DNA of 64,000 nucleotides from Zygnema cylindricum (lineage: Eukaryota; Streptophyta; Zygnematophyceae; Zygnematales; Zygnemataceae), in contig JBBHKE010003570.1 of assembly GCA_037447655.1 (NCBI GenBank), positions 126,565-190,564 of the forward strand. The letters run 5' to 3'. A program made the translations under genes and the position numbers. The first letter of the stretch is position 1, and every line of letters starts with the position of its first letter. Under the pieces are notes generated by a model. That model worked only from the letters and a program-made list of their open reading frames with translations, made no database searches and was not told where the DNA came from. Below, piece by piece: positions 58,331 through 64,000 of the stretch.

Positions 58331-58410
58331 TCCCCTTCGGATCTTTATCGTATTCTCTCAAACGAGAATCTCCCCTTCGGATCTCTATCGTATTCTCTCA
58401 AACGAGAATC
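58331..58410. repeat. 40-bp tandem duplication in copia C gag
   Basis: The unit ccccttcggatct(t/c)tatcg... ending caaacgagaatc occurs twice in a row. The 40-bp length is not a multiple of three, so it shifts the gag frame. Confidence 0.9.
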
Positions 58411-59116
58411 ATCCCTACCACAGAATTCCATATCCACCTTGAGTCTGGCAAGTCCTACACTCGGTTAACTATATTCTGAAACTCATCGGGTAACTTCATG
58501 AGCAAGCAGTTAATCTTCTCTTTTTCAGTTTCCCCTTTTCGAGCACTCTCTAGTTTCATGAAATGTGTTGTGAGCATATTACAAAAATCCAACATCTTCC
58601 CCCTTTTTGTAGACATATGCGTCTATTATCCGATCAGCCAACTGTTGTTACTGAATTGTACCATTACGGTACATCTCTATGAGAGTCACCCATAGATCAG
58701 ATGCCTTTTCTACTTGCAAATGAGGAGATGCAAATCTTTGAGTAAGATGGCGAAGTATAAAGTGTTTTGCCACCATGTTATTGTAATCCCATGTATCAAT
58801 ATCACTCTCCTCATTCCTCGGAACAGATGCCATGAAAGCCGATCCGGTTGCTATAGGTGTTGCGATCGGTGTGATTATCTTTTTTTCTTTCCCTTTGTCT
58901 ATAATTATACTCTCCTCATCCTCAATCTCCTCCGGTGGAGTTGGATCTGCCATTTTGGTAAACCTAGTCCTTGCAAACACCGAAGGAATATCTAGGCTGG
59001 ATGGACGCCTCACTCGTCCACTCACTATCCCTCAAAACCTTTTCTCACATAGAGCTTCTACCACCATATTATCCCAGTATATGAAGCCAGTTACATTAAT
59101 TATAGGCACCCTAGAG

Positions 59117-59131
59117 GGTGGGCCCATTACC
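59117..59131 (-). other. Primer-binding site of copia C
   Basis: Minus strand GGTAATGGGCCCACC next to the right LTR, one base different from D and A. Confidence 0.8.
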
Positions 59132-61405
59132 TGCAACTGTGAGACCTGTTTTCCATAGCTAGTTTCAGCCATGGATTAACCCTCGGAAGCACCACAGACT
59201 AACCCAAAAACAGCCTACTTTGAGTCCACTCAGAATTCTACAAAATAACCAAAACAGGCTGTAACTTTAGGAAAAAATATTTTCTAGGCCACTTAGTATT
59301 TCCACAAAATATTATAAAAAAATACCAAACAGAATTATCACACCACTCAGTCAAAGTTGCAAAAAAACAGTTTGCCAGAACTTTGATAAATCTGACCAAC
59401 TTCACAATGAAGTCCCAACCAAACTAGAAACATAATAGTTCTGAAAATAAGCCACAATATTTCCAATACAAAGAGTAACACACATGCAAAATTTCAAATA
59501 ATTTTGCCAATACACCTGAAAGCAATATTCATTTGAAAATTACCAAAAAGGAGCAAAAACAGTTTTTGTCCAAAAAGTTCCTAAATCCGAGAAATGACTA
59601 AGTCCTACAAATATACACTAGAGCTCACTACTGACTGTACGGAGGCATACCATCTGTACGTAATCTATCAACTACCTCTATTAATTTGAGTATACCCAAA
59701 TACTTCGTGATATGTCAGAATGAAAAGATCTGCACTAATAGTTAATACGCATAGGACAAACGAATGTTGTAAGTATTTACAAACCTTGCGAATTACGTCA
59801 AACGAATCTGGGCCGTCCAAAATAAATATCATATGTTGGACGCGATTTTGCGTCCCTCACCAAAATGACCAAACTGACGGCGTCGCGGTCCGTAGCTCTT
59901 TTTCGGCATCCTTGATGTCATGTCGCGTGGTTACAAAAATCCACATGACGAAATGACGTCATCTTATCCAAATTAATCCGTACCGGCGGTGTCTTTTTTC
60001 CATAAATGCCGCTCACGCCACTTTCAGTTCGAAATCCGTTCGTCATCATTATGATTTGTACCTTCGGCAAACTTTTTCAAAACATTCCAAAATCGGATCG
60101 CTTCGCGATCCGCCGTACATTTCACTTACACATTCCGTACTTTTTCATCTGCTTGTTCGCGCCACTCAAATAGTTCCGTACGTCCCAAAAACAATTGGTA
60201 CCGTTACTCCCCTAATCCGGAAATCAATTCGAACCTCCACAATAAATCCAAATAGCATACGCACTAAAACCGCGTCAAGGACTCAAGAAACATTGTGTAA
60301 GCACGAAACATTGCGTACGCACGAAACGTCGCGTACGCACGAAACTAACTTTTCAAAATAATAAGACCTCCATTGGTCCATAGAGTAGGCAGCTCACACG
60401 AAGCTCCTAGGATAACCCTAACTCTTTTTTGTTTCAGCAAGAATAACTACCACCCTGGCAGACAAAAACTCTGACCAACTTCACCCTTGTGAAGAGAAGA
60501 CTCCCTTAAGTCGATAGCAAAAATAATCTTTGAATTTGCTCCCCTGAGCAGTAAGTTATGAAAGGTCGATGGGTCAAAGTTGTCCTTTTGTACAGGAGTT
60601 CTCTAGAAGAGAGGGGTCTACCTACCAAATTAGTCATAAATTCCTCTCTAAACCCTATACTACTAGAGTACGGCACTAATAAAATTACAATGTCGTACAG
60701 AAAAGTACAGATGTCAATGTACTTTTTGTACAACCATTGTACAATATCGTTGAAATGTTGACGCCTGCCATATCCGGATTAGTTCTCATATTCTCCGAAG
60801 ATGCCGTAAGCCAATGACGTCGTGCCATGTGACGCTTGACGTGGCGCTGACCGAAAAACGGCAAAGCGCGTATTCCGCGATCTCGCCGCCAATCGTGGCC
60901 GTTCGATTAAAACCGACATTTGATTCTAGCCGTCAAAAATCAATGCGCGGTATTTATTTCACCATCGAAACAAATGCGGGGTATCCATTTCGCGAAGTAC
61001 CGTAAGCCGTACGTATATTTTAACTGTCTCTATGTTATATGTTCGTTCGCTCCGTTAAATGAATTTTTTTGATCGTACGTCTATAAATATCTATCAAACC
61101 CTACATGTCTCAACACCGATGCTAGACTATATGATAAAGCTACCGGTTGTTTCTGACTTGACGTATTGTGGGTAGCAAGATCAAATCCTGGGTTTGTCAA
61201 GTATATTTTGGTAAATCTACCTTAATCTACTGCCTGTCTCTCTATCTCTAATTAGCATAGGCAACCATGGCTCTAGCTCCCACTTCAACCTTCAGTGACT
61301 GCGACAAGTGTGGGAGTTGAGGAGAGGAGTTAGAGGCAGATTGCCTCGGCTTCTTTTTTGTAATTTTAGGCCTTGAAGATTCTAATAGAACCATTAATTT
61401 CTACA
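59132..61405 (-). repeat. Right (5') LTR of copia C, interrupted
   Basis: Begins TGCAACTGTGAGACC, is broken by a 1217-bp insert at 59147, resumes at 60369 and ends ATTTCTACA. The resumed part matches the C left LTR and, in reverse, the D LTRs. Confidence 0.85.
59147..60363. repeat. Solo LTR-like insertion related to the E family
   Basis: Flanked by AGACC at 59142-59146 and 60364-60368. Its middle (about 59405-59520) resembles the E LTR around aatgaagtc, acacatgca.aatttcaa and ttttgccaa. It starts TGTTTTCC but ends AATAATA rather than CA, so its right terminus is odd. Confidence 0.65.
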
Positions 61406-62638
61406 CGAGAACCTACGTGGTTCCATTTGGAATAAAACACGTAGGCGGTAGGTGCCTTGCTGGCACGCCCTGGTGGATAAGTGATCAAAATGTTGTTGCC
61501 AGTAAATGTATACGTACGATTACTAGCAACGCTTGATGGACGAATGATCTAACACTAATAGCGATACATGATGTACTGTACAATATAACCTCCTAAATTA
61601 GGGCACTTTCCCATGTGATAAAGCAAGGGTTTTTTTTTTTTCGTTTTCCTCCAAAATTAGCCCGCAAGGAGAAAATCTACAGCCGTACCAAGAAAATAAA
61701 ATAACCACGGTACAATTTGTGTCACATTGAAACTTTAAATGTTTTGCATAGTCTTTTAGCGCGTTTCGACCCACTTTCGTGTCCCTCCTGCTCATCTTCA
61801 AAATTCTACGAAAATCACCTTGCAGGGTGATTTCAATTAAAGTTTGAAGATGTGAAACAATACGCAGATGTTGTCACACGCATCAGAAATTTTTGAAAGA
61901 AGGTATTGCAGTACGCGATGTACAAAAAAAAAACCACTCTCCATTTCCAACCTGTACAGAGTTTTATTTCCGTGCAAGAGTCGTGGAGGGGTCTCGAGCA
62001 ATGGATGCCATTTCACAAAAACGAAAACAGTGAAGTCGCCTCTTTCTCTCTCCGTCTCATAATACCACGTCTATCTCATAATTATTGCAATGAAAAATGG
62101 GAATAATCGTATCGAATGAAAGGTCTCCAAAAAATATTTATTTTGATTGTCTTTGGGCGAATTTTGATGGCAAGTAGAGTGAGAAAGGACGAAAAAACAA
62201 AAACGGGAAACTATAGCGGAATATTTTGGAATTGGTGACGTCGACGCTATCGTAAGTGAGCGCGACGTCAAAATGTCACAAACCCTAAACAACTACAATG
62301 TCATAAAAAACTAGAGTACAACATTGTAGACTCCTGTAACCGTCGCTATTTTGTAAACATCATCAATTGCCGCAAGTTGTCGTCTACAACCATCACAAAT
62401 TACACCCACGTCTATATTCATCACAATTTTAAAATAGCGATTTCATTCCGTTACACCGGAGCTTTCAATGTACAGTGAAAAATCTTCCCTAAAAAACAAA
62501 GTAAAAAGACTAGGTAATTGTTACATGGGAAATTGCCCTGAAGATGTCTGTCCGTGTAATCTTAATTTAACGAAGTGAATTTTTTTTGTAGTGAAGATTT
62601 TGTCTACTACTGACTATACACGGTACACTGTGAATCAC
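61406..62638. other. No gene seen; AT-rich intergenic DNA
   Basis: Short frames only. An imperfect inverted repeat CCTACGTGG / CACGTAGG lies at 61412-61444. Confidence 0.5.
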
Positions 62639-63678
62639 TTCAAATTTTGAGTCCTCCATTGGTCCTCAGAGTAGGCAGCTCACACAACGCCCCTAGGATA
62701 ACCGTGACCCATTGGTGTTTCAGCGAGAATAACTGCCACGTTGGCAGACAAAAACTTTGACCAACTTCACCCCTGTGAAGACAAGACTCACTTGAGTTGA
62801 TAGCAAAAAGAATCTTTGAATTTGCTTCTTTGAGTAGTAAGTTTTGAAGGGTCAAAGTTGACCTTTTGTACAGGAGCTCTCTGGGAGAGAGGGGTTTACA
62901 TACCAAATTTTCTAAGTCCTAAATCCCTCTCTAAACCTTATACTACTAGAGTACAACACCAATAAGATTATTGTGTTGTACAGAAAAGCACAGGTGCCGA
63001 TGTACTTTTCGTACGGCCATCGTACGACATGGCCAAAATGTCGACGCCTACCACATCCGGATTCGTTCCCGTATTCTCCAGAGATGTTGCAAGCCAATGT
63101 GATTGTGCCACGTGTCATTTGACGTGGTGATGACCGAAACCGCCAAAGCGTCCATTCCGCGATCTTGGCATCTATCGCGGCCGTTCGATCTAAATCGGCA
63201 ATTAATTCTAGCCGTCAAAATTAGTTGCGTGGTATTTGTTTCGCGGTCGAAACAAATGCGCGATAATCATTTCCTGGACACCCGTAGGTTGTGCTATACA
63301 AAACTGTGTCTATGTGTAAAATTTGTTTGCACCGTAAAACGAACTTGTGTACGTCTACATTGTTAAATAAATATCAAACCTTACATGTACTAGCACCGAT
63401 CCTAGACTAATAGGATAAAGCTACCAGCTACGGCTGAATTTGACGGACGGCTGGTACCAAGGTCAAATCTTGGGTCCGTCTAGTCCCATTTTGGTAAACC
63501 TACCAAAAATGCTACCTATCTTTCTTTGGAAAGCAAAGGCAGCCATGGCTCTTGCTCCCTCTTCAACCTTGAGTGACTGCGACAAGTGTGGGAGTTGAAG
63601 GAGAGGATGTAGAGGCAGACTGCCTCTGCTTCTTTTCTTCTTTTTATCTAGAAAATGCAAAAACCTTTAGTTTCTACA
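62639..63678 (-). repeat. Left (3') LTR of a second C-family copia (C2)
   Basis: Begins TCAAATTTTGAGTCC (first bases diverged from TGTAACTC), ends GTTTCTACA, and is followed by the polypurine complement CTCCCTTTATTTTC. It contains the tRNA-like block at 63420-63485 with a perfect 5-bp stem and 7-nt loop (CCAAG GTCAAAT CTTGG). Confidence 0.85.
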
Positions 63679-64000
63679 CTCCCTTTATTTTCTAGTCACT
63701 CTTTAATTTAAGACCACACTTCTCCTTACAGAAAATTAGCTTAGGGGAAGGCATAGGTTTGGTCATCATGCCTGCTACCATTTCGCTAACTGGTCTATAC
63801 TCTAAACTGATTATTTTATTTTCTACCTTCTCTCTAACAAAGCTAAGTCTTATGTCCATGTGTTTGGCTTTAAAACGATTTTTAGGATTGTCACCAATAG
63901 CGATTGCTGCTTGATTATCACAAAATATTTTTTGCACACCACTCTTAAGGTGACCATGCTCACCAAGCAAAGACTTAACCCACATCAAATCTTTTACAGC
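63679..64000 (-). CDS. C2 copia RNase H C-terminus, cut by window edge
   Basis: The open frame from beyond the window to a stop at 63692 encodes MWVKSLLGEHGHLKSGVQ, then CDNQAAIAIGDNP, HMDIRLSFVREKVENK and MTKPMPSPKLIFCKEKCGLK. It is uninterrupted here and keeps CAA where copia D has a TAA stop. The rest of the element lies outside. Confidence 0.9.

Larger units (their letters stand above)
56569..59131 (-). pseudogene. Copia C gag, protease and integrase portion
   Basis: Minus-strand order: gag with PPSR..PI near the PBS, then 59025-58648 (VRRPSSLDIP...NNMVAKHFILRHLTQRFASPHLQV); a knuckle CHFCKKPRHYMAEC; protease WIVDSGASMHICKDKHLFTK (58164-57511); integrase zinc region and CSGCAQGKAH (57495-57250); core IRSDNGGEYTSNQFEE (57246-57001); and YDEDVKGYRVYDLKREDIIL (56775-56578). 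It is interrupted by several stops. A TGA at about 59030 replaces the Trp of RFWGIV seen in D. The remaining pol lies at 50108-50158 and 23047-25569. Confidence 0.88.
16019..61405 (-). mobile_element. Copia element C, nested host of B, G and D
   Basis: With inserts removed, C has about 5.2 kb of internal sequence (17019-17061, 23047-25569, 50108-50158, 56569-59131) between C-family LTRs. Pieces join in the correct order gag, protease, integrase, RT, RNase H on the minus strand. Each break lies at a target duplication of an inserted element. The left LTR lacks its first 31 bp or so. All frames contain stops. It is the oldest layer of the nest. Confidence 0.85.

Overview
The window looks like nuclear DNA of a green plant, most likely a streptophyte alga of the charophyte grade; this is inference. 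The grounds are plant-type Ty1/copia and Ty3/gypsy elements, primer-binding sites complementary to the anticodon side of the plant initiator tRNA-Met, a gypsy element carrying a DNA cytosine methyltransferase (recalled as reported from charophytes and dinoflagellates), long GA microsatellites and a hAT transposase. No intact host gene was recognised. Almost everything interpretable is a mobile element or a decayed fragment.

Layout. 1-6.4 kb: GA microsatellites, two short tandem duplications, a 5S-rRNA-like relic, a 22-bp minisatellite, a purine tract and a cluster of G-box palindromes. 6.5-10 kb: a broken hAT transposase gene with hAT-like flanking repeats. 10.7-12.7 kb: a fragment resembling an apoptosis-inducing-factor/FSP1-type NAD(P)H oxidoreductase, split by a 1039-bp solo LTR whose removal restores the frame. 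14.2-16.0 kb: a degenerate repeat array, a tRNA-Ala-like relic and the 3' end of a copia element. 16.0-61.4 kb: one large nest of retrotransposons. 62.6-64.0 kb: the start of another copia element, cut by the window edge.

The nest. An old minus-strand copia (called C here) spans 16019-61405. Copia B (17062-23046), a solo LTR (23705-24442), gypsy G (25570-50107), copia D (50159-56568, plus strand) and a solo LTR (59147-60363) have inserted into it. G itself is split by copia E (31616-37139, the youngest, LTRs with about 6 differences in 674 bp) and copia A (40680-47101). Target-site duplications support most of these joints.

The most interesting object is gypsy G. With E and A removed, one reading frame (broken by stops) runs gag with two zinc knuckles, aspartic protease, a DNMT3-like cytosine-5 methyltransferase, reverse transcriptase, RNase H, integrase and a C-terminal PHD-like finger. 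The element therefore joins a DNA-methylation writer and a putative histone-tail reader to the usual retrotransposon enzymes. This copy is dead, but it implies an active parent that may have methylated its own DNA and chosen chromatin targets. The copia families share a second oddity: gag starts inside the LTR and reads straight through the tRNA primer-binding site, which encodes a conserved V-M/T-G-P-P-S-R.
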